This document shows, piece after piece, positions 29,301 to 37,194 of a stretch of DNA of 64,000 bases (its first letter is position 1; each line of letters starts with the position of its first letter). Where the stretch lies: the NCBI GenBank assembly GCA_963788055.1, contig CAWBFA010000002.1:850537-914536 (forward strand), written 5' to 3'. This stretch comes from JACCTU01 sp963788055 (GTDB lineage: Bacteria; Actinomycetota; Thermoleophilia; Gaiellales; Gaiellaceae). Below the pieces are notes generated by a model, which saw only the letters and a list, made by a program, of their open reading frames with translations, was not told the DNA's origin and made no database searches. Position numbers and translations under genes: made by a program.

Positions 29301-29557
29301 GGCTCTGCACCGTGACCATCTCGCCAACTCTCCACCCCGGCCTGATCGCTCCTCTGGGCTGGGAGCTCTCGCCGGCGGCCCGCGCGGATCTCCGCTCCGG
29401 TCTCACCCGCCCCCATCCTGGCGACAGAGCAGGAACGCTCGCCGTGCGGCTCCTGCGCGAAGTGCAGTCCCGAATTGCTGCGCCGTCCGAGCGAAAGGTC
29501 GTCTTCGACCACGCCAATACGCTTGTCGACTGCCTTCCGAAGCTACCGACCGATTGA
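26375..29557 (+). CDS. Polytopic membrane protein fused to a patatin-like phospholipase domain
   Basis: A 1060-residue protein. Residues 10-530 hold about a dozen hydrophobic helices. The C-terminal half carries the patatin/RssA triad of motifs: oxyanion-hole AAHGGGIRAAYW near residue 580, nucleophile elbow ASGVSGGAVG near 651, and the catalytic aspartate in RYVDGGYADNSG near 881. Patatins are Ser-Asp dyad lipid acyl hydrolases. Fusion to a large membrane domain would hold the enzyme at the membrane. ATG 26375 was preferred to an upstream start because it begins the first hydrophobic region and clears the preceding stop by 7 bp. Substrate unknown. Confidence 0.8.
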   Translation: MLAGALGSRLVTKAMIVCAALGLTFAWRLDRAVGTAYELEWVADGDGLRLPTQFWVVAHAGVGLVSVGLLVGAALLWRRRVFGTFFDGVLGMTSLIAATVAVVLAAGAAVARAGAAEGVGKGSLSAVVALDLLALATVGSLALATGNLVYGGDGGLTGVFRRVFQRQRMNVVVVLALTAALAFVGDTSGQAIDSMRSWSPLVFDAEGAGWSSLGAARLTLGLSAALLLSLVVYESGIRLTQVTASMEEQDFNRLLRISLVPIVCGALLWKVLPFGPGIFLAGVVLLVVALLDRPVLSGKDVPLVASGVAEQNVPEWLAMMPLLALGATSVTATVEAALSGGVNENTMMSAVPAIALGLLAVLLTRLQPVRTMKEVPRSGFFAAIAVICSASLGLLLVGETWLAALFGLFWLVVFAVYAALLFHRPPAEATEQWRAFSFPIAVGGGTAALVGINSDPLDSGRLLGVFTLVLLALAFALCFLHLAVRMTLRRRPPRLLWWFGLSQLPVLTLALIWWIGVGVMQTHFGPKSLHDVRLVERAPVAVMSTEGTTPPLERAFDQWLLAQEDLERPAAEGPVPLMLIAAHGGGIRAAYWTAAALDCIVGVSAEEVDPATLVDESDAVRSAARSMACSSRRRDAEEQRAAAKRIFIASGVSGGAVGLYAYARQLLHNGQLGASSDWIDTRLDNDFAGPAIGWALFHDLPNRLLGIHPDPGAPCGWKVFAACLRQNRAAVLEQTFDEEWELPSTAALLRRSYDLRFSEEADVRENARLLPLVAMNATLTGGEARAVVSPADLGSWPQADSDDPERGKDRLPLAGTVEIRDALCETNDIRLSTAALLAARFPYVTPSGHIGDRCGYGGELRSRDEGAGCAAKGTRCEGRYVDGGYADNSGLFTIVAVWPTLRSLVVEYNTKARAGGRREIAPMIVELDNHYQASLSASVPFGGSASESTIPLETGFGSRRAIETYARAAAYRILPRLCTVTISPTLHPGLIAPLGWELSPAARADLRSGLTRPHPGDRAGTLAVRLLREVQSRIAAPSERKVVFDHANTLVDCLPKLPTD

Positions 29558-29792
29558 AGTGAACTTGGCCGCGACACGGGTGTTGGCCGATGCGAGTGCC
29601 TGGCCACAGTGGCGGCGCTAGGCGTGACCCAGACTCGACCCGCCTGCGTTCCACGTCAGACCGGATGAAGGAGCCGCCGGCGGCGAAGGCCGACCCGAAG
29701 CCGCAGCGACCCGCCGACTTGCACCTGCATAGCAACCCCACGCCCCTGAGTGGTGCGCCATCCCCTGGTGGCAACCTTGCCAGCAGCGAGCT

Positions 29793-30131
29793 TCACAGCT
29801 CGATCCCGACGAAGATCAGGATCAGCGCGATCCCGAGCACGAACGTCACTTGCTGCACCTGGCCGAGTCGGCTGAGCAGGTTGTCGTCCACGTCGAAGTC
29901 CGAGTCCGACCACATGCGGACGCTCCGCCCGTGGAACAGGAGGCCGGAAAGGATGCTGACGAAGAGCGATCCCCAGCCGATGAAGAGGATCAGGTCGGGC
30001 GCGTCCGAGCCGGTGCTCTTGGTCACGTCTTTGATGAAGGTGGCGGTGAACGCGATGATCGCCGAGGCGAGCGTGATCTGCTGCTTGCAGAGATCGACGA
30101 AGCTGTTCAGCGCCTCCTTTTTGTTCGCCAT
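29793..30131 (-). CDS. Small membrane protein, three helices
   Basis: A 112-residue protein with hydrophobic helices at ITLASAIIAFTATFI, LILFIGWGSLFVSILSGLLF and VTFVLGIALILIFVGI. ATG 30131 (MANKKEALNSFVDLC) is used; a GTG at 30158 would overlap the upstream gene by 7 bp. No family recognised. It follows the 100-residue gene as the second member of a two-gene operon. Confidence 0.6.
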   Translation of the reverse strand: MANKKEALNSFVDLCKQQITLASAIIAFTATFIKDVTKSTGSDAPDLILFIGWGSLFVSILSGLLFHGRSVRMWSDSDFDVDDNLLSRLGQVQQVTFVLGIALILIFVGIEL

Positions 30132-30151
30132 CGGGTCGGTTGCCACGGAGA

Positions 30152-30454
30152 TCAGCACCAGGGCTTGATCGGGCAGTGCCGCTTCATCGCCTCGACCATC
30201 GTCTCGTCGGTGATCTGCTGGTGGCCTTCTTCGCCAGCGACCTGCTGAGCGACCTGTAGCAGTTCGACCAGGGCGCTGATCACCTGCTCCTCGTTCACGC
30301 CCGAGCGGAGCTCGCGGACAAGCTCGTCCTCTCCCTTTCGGCCGGTGTCGACGAGCGCCCGCTCGGCGCTTTGGTGCACCTGCAGTCCGGACCGTTCGAT
30401 CGCTGCACGGACGAAGCCGTCGATGTCGACGCCCGCCGGCGTTGCTGCGCTCAT
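30152..30454 (-). CDS. Small soluble helical protein, function unknown
   Basis: A 100-residue acidic helical protein (IDGFVRAAIERSGLQVHQSAERALV ... QITDETMVEAMKRHCPIKPWC). No domain recognised. The C-terminal cysteines and the position upstream of a membrane protein suggest they act together, but nothing more can be said. Confidence 0.5.
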   Translation of the reverse strand: MSAATPAGVDIDGFVRAAIERSGLQVHQSAERALVDTGRKGEDELVRELRSGVNEEQVISALVELLQVAQQVAGEEGHQQITDETMVEAMKRHCPIKPWC

Positions 30455-30659
30455 TCCGCGCTCCTCTCCGGCCGCACTGGTAGACGACCCTCCTGGCGGG
30501 CGATTTTAGTATGACTTGTTACAAAGTCGCAACCCTTTGCGACGACGCGCTCGAGCTAGTCGCCGCAGACGCGACAAGCGTCGTTGTGGGGTTTCGTCGG
30601 CGTTCGCTCGACGCCCCACGCGGTGCCCGCCAGAGCCGAGTCTCGCCCATACCGTCTCC

Positions 30660-30971
30660 TTATCCAGCCTGCTTCGCTACTTCGTCAGATGGACGGCCGC
30701 ACGGCGTGTGCGAGTACTCTCCGCAGCGGACGATGAGCAACCCTTTCGCGCGAGAGGACTCCTCAAGACGCGCGTCGTACCGGAGTCGCGGAAGCCCACG
30801 GCGGGACCGGACGAAGTTCACCAGGCAGACGGCTGCGTCTCGCTGCAGCCTGTCTGAAGCAGAAGAGTTGTCCGCGCCAAGGCAAGTGGAATTCGTCGCC
30901 AAGAGACTCTTCAAACGACGGCTGCAGGAGCCCCGATCGTGCGAGGCGCTCTCTGCCCGGCGCTCGATCAC
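30660..30971 (-). pseudogene. Truncated CAP/SCP-like domain remnant
   Basis: The middle of this frame, AAVCLVNFVRSRRGLPRLRYDARLEESS and GEYSHTPCGRPSDEVAKQAG, matches the first half of bacterial CAP (SCP/allergen V5-like) extracellular domains, including the first active-site histidine. The domain stops after AKQAG, and no frame continues with the second conserved half. The N-terminus lacks a clear signal peptide. I read it as a fragment. It overlaps the end of the serine hydrolase gene by 4 bp. Confidence 0.4.
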
Positions 30972-32248
30972 CCGTCGAGACGCGGAAGTCCCCAGAGCAT
31001 GACGTAGAGGACCTGCGGCCGCCCTGCTTCGTCGAACGCGTCAAAGGTGACCGCCGGGTTGTCGGGATCCGTTGCGTCGACGAGGAAGGTCCGCTCGTCG
31101 AGCGGAAGCGCCTGGGTTTCGCCCTGCGCGCTCTTGATGCGCAGACCGGTGTGGGACGCCGCAACGTCAACGCGTCGATCGGGCCACGCGTAGACGCCGG
31201 CGAACCGCGAGAGATCGTCGGCTGCATCAGGCCCTGCCTCCAGGCGCAGCGGCGGCACGGCGATCCCGAACACGGAGTGCGTCAGCTCTGGAAAGAGCGA
31301 GCGGTACAACGCGCGGCCGGTGTCGCCGTTCGCCATCAACACGATTGCGGCGCGGCGTTCCGGCACGAGTCGGAGAACCGCCCGCTCGCCGCTGAGGACG
31401 CTGTCCCACCCCCACACGCGACCGCCCTCCCAGTCGAACCACCCCCAGCCGAGACACCAGCCGTCGAGCCAGCCGTGAATCCGGGGCGCCGGCTGCGGCC
31501 GACGCAGGATGGCAAGTGCGGGATCGTCGAGATGGAGCGCTGCGAAGCGCAACATGTCACGGACCGTCGACGACGCGGTCGCGCCGGCCGGGCCGAGCGC
31601 CCGGGGCGCCCACCGTTCGACCGGAACCGGGCCATCCGACGTCACCTGATGGCCGGAGACGCGAGCGTTCGCGTCCTGCTCGGTTGCGAAGGTCGTCTCG
31701 TGCAGTTCGAACAGACTGCAGCGCATCGCCTCCGCCCAGGGGCGTCCTGTCACCGTCTCGATCGCGCGCCCGACCACGCACCAGCCGGCGTTCGTGTACG
31801 ACCAGAAACCGGTCGTCGGCGCTTCCGCCGCGACGCTCGCCGCGAACCTCGAGAGCACGTCGTCGTCCTCGTCCTCCTGAGCCGCGACGTCGAACTCGAG
31901 CGCCGCGCGAAGGGGAAGCCCGGAACGACTTGCGAGGAGGTCACGCACACTGGCGCGTTCGGCCCAGGCTGCACCGCGGAGCTCCGGAACGTACGCCGCA
32001 ACCGGATCGTCCAGCGACAGCCGGCCGTCCTCCGCGAGTCGCGCAACGACCGTCGCGACCATCGGCTTCGTCAGCGAGCCGACACCGAAACGGCTCTGCG
32101 CAGTCACCGCGGCGCCCGTTCTCGTGTTCGCGATGCCATACGACGCGAACGTCTCGACGCCGTCGCGCAGGACGCCGACGGCCGCACCGGGTACGCGATG
32201 GGCAAGCGCGTGCTCGCGCAGGAGATCGGCCAGTTCCTGCTCAGTCAG
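30968..32248 (-). CDS. Class C beta-lactamase-fold serine hydrolase
   Basis: About 426 residues of the serine beta-lactamase/DD-peptidase-like family. SVxK-type nucleophile motif: VGSLTKPMVATV; the second motif is YTNAGWCVVG (Y-x-N). The C-terminal part (FAGVYAWPDRRVDVAA...) is the usual lipocalin-like tail. No signal peptide, so cytoplasmic peptidase/esterase roles are likely. The start is unusual: homologous sequence begins at LTEQELADLLREHA, and the only suitable codon is CTG at 32248, forming a CTGA overlap with the upstream stop. A GTG at 32335 would add residues that look like out-of-frame translation of the hydrolase. Confidence 0.75.
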   Translation of the reverse strand: MTEQELADLLREHALAHRVPGAAVGVLRDGVETFASYGIANTRTGAAVTAQSRFGVGSLTKPMVATVVARLAEDGRLSLDDPVAAYVPELRGAAWAERASVRDLLASRSGLPLRAALEFDVAAQEDEDDDVLSRFAASVAAEAPTTGFWSYTNAGWCVVGRAIETVTGRPWAEAMRCSLFELHETTFATEQDANARVSGHQVTSDGPVPVERWAPRALGPAGATASSTVRDMLRFAALHLDDPALAILRRPQPAPRIHGWLDGWCLGWGWFDWEGGRVWGWDSVLSGERAVLRLVPERRAAIVLMANGDTGRALYRSLFPELTHSVFGIAVPPLRLEAGPDAADDLSRFAGVYAWPDRRVDVAASHTGLRIKSAQGETQALPLDERTFLVDATDPDNPAVTFDAFDEAGRPQVLYVMLWGLPRLDG

Positions 32249-33115
32249 CGCGATGGCGCCAGCGCGCCCGACTTCGACGCGGTGTCGATGAACTCGATGA
32301 TCAAGGGCCAGAACCGGTCCGGAGCGTCGAGCCACGTGAAGTGGCCTGCTCCCTCGACGACCTCGAGCTGCGCGACGCCCTCGGGCAGCGCGCCGGACGA
32401 CCTCTTCGGCGGCCGCGACCGGTGTGACGGGGTCGAGCCGGCCGACCGAGACGAGCGTCGGGGACTCGACAAGGCTGAGCCCATCCATGATGTCGAGTCG
32501 GCGCATGAGCTCCATGCCGTGCGCATTGAGCTCGACGTTCCTCGGCGTGCGAGCCCGTTGCTCTTCATCCGGGACGCGCAGCCCGAACGCAGCATAGACG
32601 CGAGCCCACTCCTCGTCCGACACGCTCTCGCCGCGGAAGCTGCGCCCCGCGAGCTCCGCGACCTCGTCGCCCGCGGCAGCGCGGAACCCCTCGACCAGCC
32701 GCGGTACGTCGAAGCGCGCGAACCCCGATTGGACGACGAGCCCGGCCGCATGTCCCGGGTGGCGCGCGCCGTAGAGCAGAACGATCGGGCCACCCATCGA
32801 ATGCCCGAAGACGATCGGCCTCGCGATCCCGAGCGCGTCACAGAAGGCACGGATGTCGTCCGCGCATGCTTCGACGGTCCACGTAGCTGCGTCGCCCCAG
32901 GTCGACCGCCCGTGCCCGCTCAGATCGAGGTAGACGACCTGCGCATGCTCCGTCAGCCGGGCGAAGTCCGGCTTGAAGTACGAGTGGTCGTAACTGCCCG
33001 GGCCGCCGTGGACGAGCACCACCGTCGGCCGCTGCCGCATCTCGCTCCCGGCAGGGACGAGCGCCGGCCCGTCCACGTCGAACCACAGTCGAGCCCCGTT
33101 GACGTCGACCTGCAT
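32245..33115 (-). CDS. Alpha/beta hydrolase, proline iminopeptidase-like (frameshifted)
   Basis: About 290 residues. HGGPGSYDHSYFKP is the oxyanion motif of proline iminopeptidases, GHSMGGPIVLLYG the nucleophile elbow, SVGRLDPVTP carries the acid and EGAGHFTWLDAP the catalytic histidine. The last motif lies one frame over: the frame breaks near 32390 in a GC-rich run, which would otherwise fuse this gene to the beta-lactamase gene in one false open frame of 740 codons. ATG 33115 (MQVDVNGARLWFDVDG) used; ATG 33130 possible. It is translationally coupled to the beta-lactamase-fold gene. Confidence 0.78.
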
Positions 33116-33250
33116 CGCCTCGGCGATCATAGGGACATCGCGGTGGCGTCGATCGTTGCCGTGATCAGTACCGTTGGCGTGGTATGCCACTGACGAAAGA
33201 CGGTCGCTAACCGCCCACTGGACGGTGACGCTGCTCAGTAGAGGCGCACG

Positions 33251-34402
33251 CTACGACCCGACCTTGACCTGAACGCGGTACGAGCCGCCGAGTAGGGCGC
33301 GCAGCAGCCGAAGCCGGAGGCCGAAGGCGGTCACGCGCGACGGCTCCCCGCGTCGCAGACTGAAGGGCGCCCGCCATTGAGGGCCACAGTGCGTCAGATT
33401 TCGACCCCGGTCGGGTTGCGCGGAGCGGATCCGGATCGGGACGACCTGCCCCCCGGGGCGCCCCGGCGAGCCTTTCAGGAAGTCGACGCGATAGAGGAGG
33501 ACGCCGGTCCGGCAAATCGCGGCGTCCTCGTTGAGCCGTTGACGAACCTCCACGACGACGGCCGCATTCCGCGCACGGAAGACGACTGCCTTCGTTCCGC
33601 CCGCCTGCTCGACGGGCGTGAGCGTCACCGTCGCGGCCCCACGTGTCAAGCAGACGATCTGGCTTTCGTCCAGCCAACCGAGCTTCCACCGATGCCAGGC
33701 GAACATCCCTCCGGCGCCAGAGGCAGTCATCACGTCCCAGCGGTGGTGGCTGACCGCGTTCTGGGCGTACACGTCCGGGAGGCCCAGCACGTGGCCCGTC
33801 TCGTGAACGAGGACGTTCGCCCGCTCGACGTCGAGCGTCCGCGCGGAGAGCCAGACCCACGATGTAATCGCTGCACCGTCGGCACGCAATGGGTCGTGGT
33901 TGACGATCGTCGACGCGAGCGGACCGACCTCTCCCGGCGTGATCACGAGGAGCGCTTGGAACCGGCCGAAGTCGAGCTCCGCGTCAACCGTCTGCACCGC
34001 TGCCTCGATCGCACCGTCGAACCCCGTCTGTCGGTACTCGGCAAGGGTTCTCGGCAGGCGGAGCCAGCGGAGCACAGGCTCGACGGAGATACGCAGGCCC
34101 CCGTACGACACCTTCCGGTACCACTCGATGACGTGTGGGACGTACGCGTTATGGATCGCCTGCGGGGCGACGGCACCGGGCGCGTCGGAGAAGTCGACGA
34201 AGAGCATCCCGACCCGCAGGTCGCCGACCGTCGGCGGCAGCGCCGGATCGTTCCGGCCCTCTCCCGCCCCGAATCCGAGCGCTGGCGGGGCGCACTCGCC
34301 CGGCTCCGCGGCAGTCGACGCTGCATGCGTCTCGCCGGCCACATCGGCGACGAGCACGGCGGCGACCGCACATGCGGCGGCAGCAAACCGTCGCCCTCTC
34401 AC
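33251..34402 (-). CDS. Secreted M6-like zinc metalloprotease
   Basis: A 383-residue protein with a signal peptide (MRGRRFAAAACAVAAVLVADVAG). The zinc motif VLVHETGHVLGLPDVYA (HExxHxxGxxD) is the metzincin-type pattern of M6 (immune inhibitor A-like) peptidases, preceded by MLFVDFSDAPG and YRKVSYGGL, both usual in the family. The C-terminal 110 residues form a beta domain with VEVRQRLNEDAAICRTGVLLYRVD. It probably degrades extracellular protein. Transcribed alone. Confidence 0.82.
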   Translation of the reverse strand: MRGRRFAAAACAVAAVLVADVAGETHAASTAAEPGECAPPALGFGAGEGRNDPALPPTVGDLRVGMLFVDFSDAPGAVAPQAIHNAYVPHVIEWYRKVSYGGLRISVEPVLRWLRLPRTLAEYRQTGFDGAIEAAVQTVDAELDFGRFQALLVITPGEVGPLASTIVNHDPLRADGAAITSWVWLSARTLDVERANVLVHETGHVLGLPDVYAQNAVSHHRWDVMTASGAGGMFAWHRWKLGWLDESQIVCLTRGAATVTLTPVEQAGGTKAVVFRARNAAVVVEVRQRLNEDAAICRTGVLLYRVDFLKGSPGRPGGQVVPIRIRSAQPDRGRNLTHCGPQWRAPFSLRRGEPSRVTAFGLRLRLLRALLGGSYRVQVKVGS

Positions 34403-34754
34403 ATGTGCTAGGGACGTTCGCCGACGACGGCAGTTAGCGCCTTTGGCCGTTCGCTAGCCCGCCGCGTGCGACCGATCATCGGCGCACTTGCCGAGCTGGT
34501 GTGGATCGCGGAGGACTGGTTCCCTCGTGCGGGCTCGACACTCCGCAGGTCGATCAGTGCAATCAGACGACATGGACGGCTCCCCGGAGCGCGAAGGGGA
34601 AGTTCGGCCGCACTCCGAGGAACCGCAAGGAAGACAGACGGGTGACCCCCTATCAGCCCGCCTGCCTTCCTGGGTCTTCGCCTAATAACGACGCCGGGCG
34701 AGGATGAGTTACGGGCTCGGCCATTTTCTGCGAGGTAATGCGCGCCCGTCTGTA

Positions 34755-34849
34755 CTTGGTCAAGTGAGGCAGATTCGGTTCTGTGGAGCGACGCAACTTG
34801 CGTTCGAGTCAGCTGAGATTTTCTCAGTTCGGTAGCACCGACGGTAGAT
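34755..34849 (+). repeat. Dispersed repeat R4 (middle and tail, subtype B, no tRNA half)
   Basis: The stretch AGGCAGATTCGGTTCTG aligns with the middle of R3 (AGGCAAATTCGTTTCTG), and AGCTGAGAT...CTCAGTTCGGTAGCAC is the same tail. Upstream, where the tRNA 3' half should be, there is no match. Same orientation as the other copies. The remainder of 34403-35141 contains no gene I can support, apart from the hairpin at 35098. Confidence 0.75.
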
Positions 34850-35097
34850 CGAACATTCGGCGTTCGCGGCTGGTTGCCGGCGAACCAACCTCTTCTCGAC
34901 TCGACTTCGCGGTTAGGCGGTGGCGCCGATCCACGACCCTGAGGTGGTGTTAGGCCGTGCGTGGCCGACGCGCCTTGCGCTGACGGTACTGGGAGCTCAC
35001 GAGCTTCCATGCGCGCCTGGCAAGCCACATGAGGATGATGGTTCGAAGTCTGAGCACCAAGGCGGTACCCCTTTCCAGTTGCGTAGAGCGGAAGCAT

Positions 35098-35126
35098 CGC
35101 GAGGGGAGCGCGTCGCTCCCCTCGCG
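35098..35126 (-). terminator. Perfect 13-bp hairpin after the GlsB gene
   Basis: CGCGAGGGGAGCG pairs completely with CGCTCCCCTCGCG around a three-base loop. It lies 16 bp beyond the stop of the GlsB/YeaQ gene on the minus strand and is well placed as its terminator, although the following T-run is absent. Confidence 0.65.
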
Positions 35127-35141
35127 TTCAGTCAGCCTTCG

Positions 35142-35423
35142 TCAGATGCCCGATCGGGCGACCCCGCGCCTGCCGACGACCATCCGGTAGATAAGCAGCA
35201 GAACGATCGACCCGATGATCGCGGTGAGCCAGCTCGAGATGTCGAAGAACTCGTCCATGGGGTCAGCCCCGAACAAGACGCCGGCGAGGAACCCGCCGAC
35301 GAGTGCTCCAACCACGCCGATGACCGCGGTGACGATGAACCCACCCGGATCGTCACCGGGCAACAACGCCTTCGCAATCGCGCCGGCGAGCAGGCCTAGA
35401 ATGATGAAAGCGATGATTCCCAA
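35142..35423 (-). CDS. GlsB/YeaQ/YmgE family stress-response membrane protein
   Basis: A 93-residue membrane protein with GIIAFIILGLLAGAIAKALL, PGGFIVTAVIGVVGALVGGF and a third helix SSWLTAIIGSIVLLLIY, the YeaQ/YmgE (transglycosylase-associated) pattern. The TTG at 35423 is preferred over ATG 35453: AAGGGAG lies at the right spacing before it, and family members start with MGII- or MLGII-like sequence. An additional C-terminal acidic insertion (GADPMDEFFDI) precedes the last helix. Probably an envelope stress protein. Confidence 0.82.
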   Translation of the reverse strand: MGIIAFIILGLLAGAIAKALLPGDDPGGFIVTAVIGVVGALVGGFLAGVLFGADPMDEFFDISSWLTAIIGSIVLLLIYRMVVGRRGVARSGI

Positions 35424-35633
35424 AGCGTTTCTCCCTTGTTTAGCCACATCCATTGAGACGCGTCGCGCCTCCTGAACCATCGCTACAACGTGCGACCCCA
35501 GGTTTCGGTTTCGCGGTTCAGCTGCGACCGGCCGCCGGGGAAGGCGCGGACACCCCGCTAACTCCCCGCGAGGAAACGATCGCGTTCCGCAACAACTGCA
35601 TGGTTTGCAGGCGGCTTGGGTACATCGCGCCGC

Positions 35634-36614
35634 ATGCGGCAGAAGAACCATGTGGAAGCGATTCTGTTCGATCGCGCGCAAGTCGAGCGTCTTGATGATC
35701 TGCCTGACCGGCCGGAGCGGTTGAACGGCGCGAAGCTTCTCTGGGTCGACATCGACCGAAGCGACGATGAGAGTGCAGCAACAGTCGCTCAGGCGTTTGA
35801 GCTCGACGATGCGACGCGTGAGCGGTTGGCGTCATCCTCGGGGCGAGCGAGGTTTGCTGACTACGGCCGCTACATCCATGTGACGACCTTCTCGCCCAGT
35901 GAAGAGGAAGACGACGAGGACGAAGACCTGATCGCGCTCGAGTGCGTTGTGGGGAAGAACTGGGTGATCACCGCGCATGATCGCCCGATCCCCGTTCTAG
36001 AGGAGTTCACGGATCGAGTCGCGGGTTCAGGTGACACCGGCGTGCTTGACGGTCCTGCTTTTCTGGCCACCTTGCTGGAATGGGTACTTAACGCCTACAC
36101 GGGGGCGTTTGAGCGGCTGGAGGAGCGGCTCGAGGAATTCGATGTCCAAGCGATGCGAGGTAAGGGTGCAGAGCGGGACATCGAGCAACTCGTGGAGATA
36201 CGGCGTGAGGTCGGTGTCCTTCGGCGGGCGCTCTCCGCACACCGCTCCGCGCTGACCGCGCTCACTCATCCCGAACTGGAGGCGCTCGGCAACGACGCGT
36301 CCGGCGAGCGTTTTCAGTCTCTTCTGAGACGCTTCGAGGCCACCGTGCAAGAAGCGCGCGACGCGCGCGAAAGCACGGTTGGCTCGTTCGACGTCCTGAT
36401 CGCCAGAACAGGTCATCGCACAAACGACATCATGAAAGTCCTGACGCTCACCTCCGTCATCCTGCTGCCGGGTGCGGTGATCGCCGGCGTGATGGGGATG
36501 AACTTTAAGCTCGACTTCTTCGAAGCGACCTGGCTCTTCTACGTTGTGCTCGCCGTAATCCTGGCAATCGCCGCCGTCACCGCCGGGGTGGCCAAACTTC
36601 GCGGCTGGATCTAA
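35634..36614 (+). CDS. corA: CorA-type magnesium/divalent cation transporter
   Basis: A 326-residue CorA family protein: an alpha/beta cytoplasmic domain, a long helical stalk (LERLEERLEEFDVQAMRGKGAERDIEQLVEIRREV) and two C-terminal transmembrane helices. The GMN selectivity motif is seen as VMGMNFKLDFFE. CorA proteins are pentameric channels for Mg2+ (or Co2+/Ni2+). ATG 35634 is used rather than an upstream TTG. Divergent from the GlsB gene. It ends 148 bp before R5. Confidence 0.88.
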   Translation: MRQKNHVEAILFDRAQVERLDDLPDRPERLNGAKLLWVDIDRSDDESAATVAQAFELDDATRERLASSSGRARFADYGRYIHVTTFSPSEEEDDEDEDLIALECVVGKNWVITAHDRPIPVLEEFTDRVAGSGDTGVLDGPAFLATLLEWVLNAYTGAFERLEERLEEFDVQAMRGKGAERDIEQLVEIRREVGVLRRALSAHRSALTALTHPELEALGNDASGERFQSLLRRFEATVQEARDARESTVGSFDVLIARTGHRTNDIMKVLTLTSVILLPGAVIAGVMGMNFKLDFFEATWLFYVVLAVILAIAAVTAGVAKLRGWI

Positions 36615-36761
36615 CAGCGGAGTCCCCTCTTCCAGATCCGCCCAGGGAGCGACCCGGATCAGACGGCTTCCTAGTAGTCGAGTGGTAGAGGACCGTGGAT
36701 AAGCGGCGGGGTACGCGGATCGCTGGAAGAGAAAACCTGTCGTTACCAGCGGGTTCTGAGG

Positions 36762-36910
36762 TGGAGGTAGCCGGGCTCGAACCGGCGACCTCCTGGGTGC
36801 GATATCGGCTGAACAACATCACGTGGTGCGAGGTCGGCGTGGTTGAGCCACGTCCGATGCTGTCACATCACTCGAGATTCGCTCAGTTCGGTAGCACGGG
36901 CGGTAGATCG
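36762..36910 (+). repeat. Dispersed repeat R5 (complete, subtype A)
   Basis: The tRNA-Ala-like 3' half is at 36762-36803 (minus strand), with one change in the acceptor strand (TACCTCC). A middle hairpin GTGG, CTCAA, CCAC is followed by GAGATTCGCTCAGTTCGGTA and GCACGGGCGGTAGATCG. It is almost identical to R8 over some 145 bp. R5 and R6 flank the cyclase-ATPase gene in direct orientation. No gene in the rest of 36615-37194 is supported. Confidence 0.88.
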
Positions 36911-37194
36911 CCAACCGCGTCGGAACCACCGCTCGCTCTCGCGTGGCGCTAATTCATCACTACGCCGCCAGGGACGAAGGATGCGCTCGCAGCCGAAGAC
37001 GATTAGAGATTCGGCGGGTGCAGATAGGTTCCGCCAGACTGAGCGCGCGGCTGCGACCGTCTCGCCCCCAGTGATTCCTCTCCCCCACGTTTCACTTGGC
37101 CGTCCGTGTTGAAGGCTCGCAGGGCCGAGCGCTAGCGTTCGGCGCCTAGGAGCAAGCTCTGGCGTTACGGTGGCGTCCGTACCCCGCCGCGCCG

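Noticed and set aside
30968..33190. A single 740-codon open frame that would fuse an alpha/beta hydrolase to a beta-lactamase-fold protein
   Set aside because: The hydrolase motif EGAGHFTWLDAP and its natural stop lie in another frame; the fusion arises only from one frameshift near 32390.
34408..35097. A 229-residue minus-strand protein between the M6 protease and GlsB genes
   Set aside because: It runs through repeat R4, has no recognisable domain and has mixed composition typical of non-coding GC-rich DNA.
36760..36952. Small proteins of the MELAGLEPATSWVRYR type encoded by the repeats (also at 39934 and 45650)
   Set aside because: They are translations of the antisense of the tRNA 3' half. 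In R1 and R3 the same frame is stopped early, so there is no sign of selection for a peptide.
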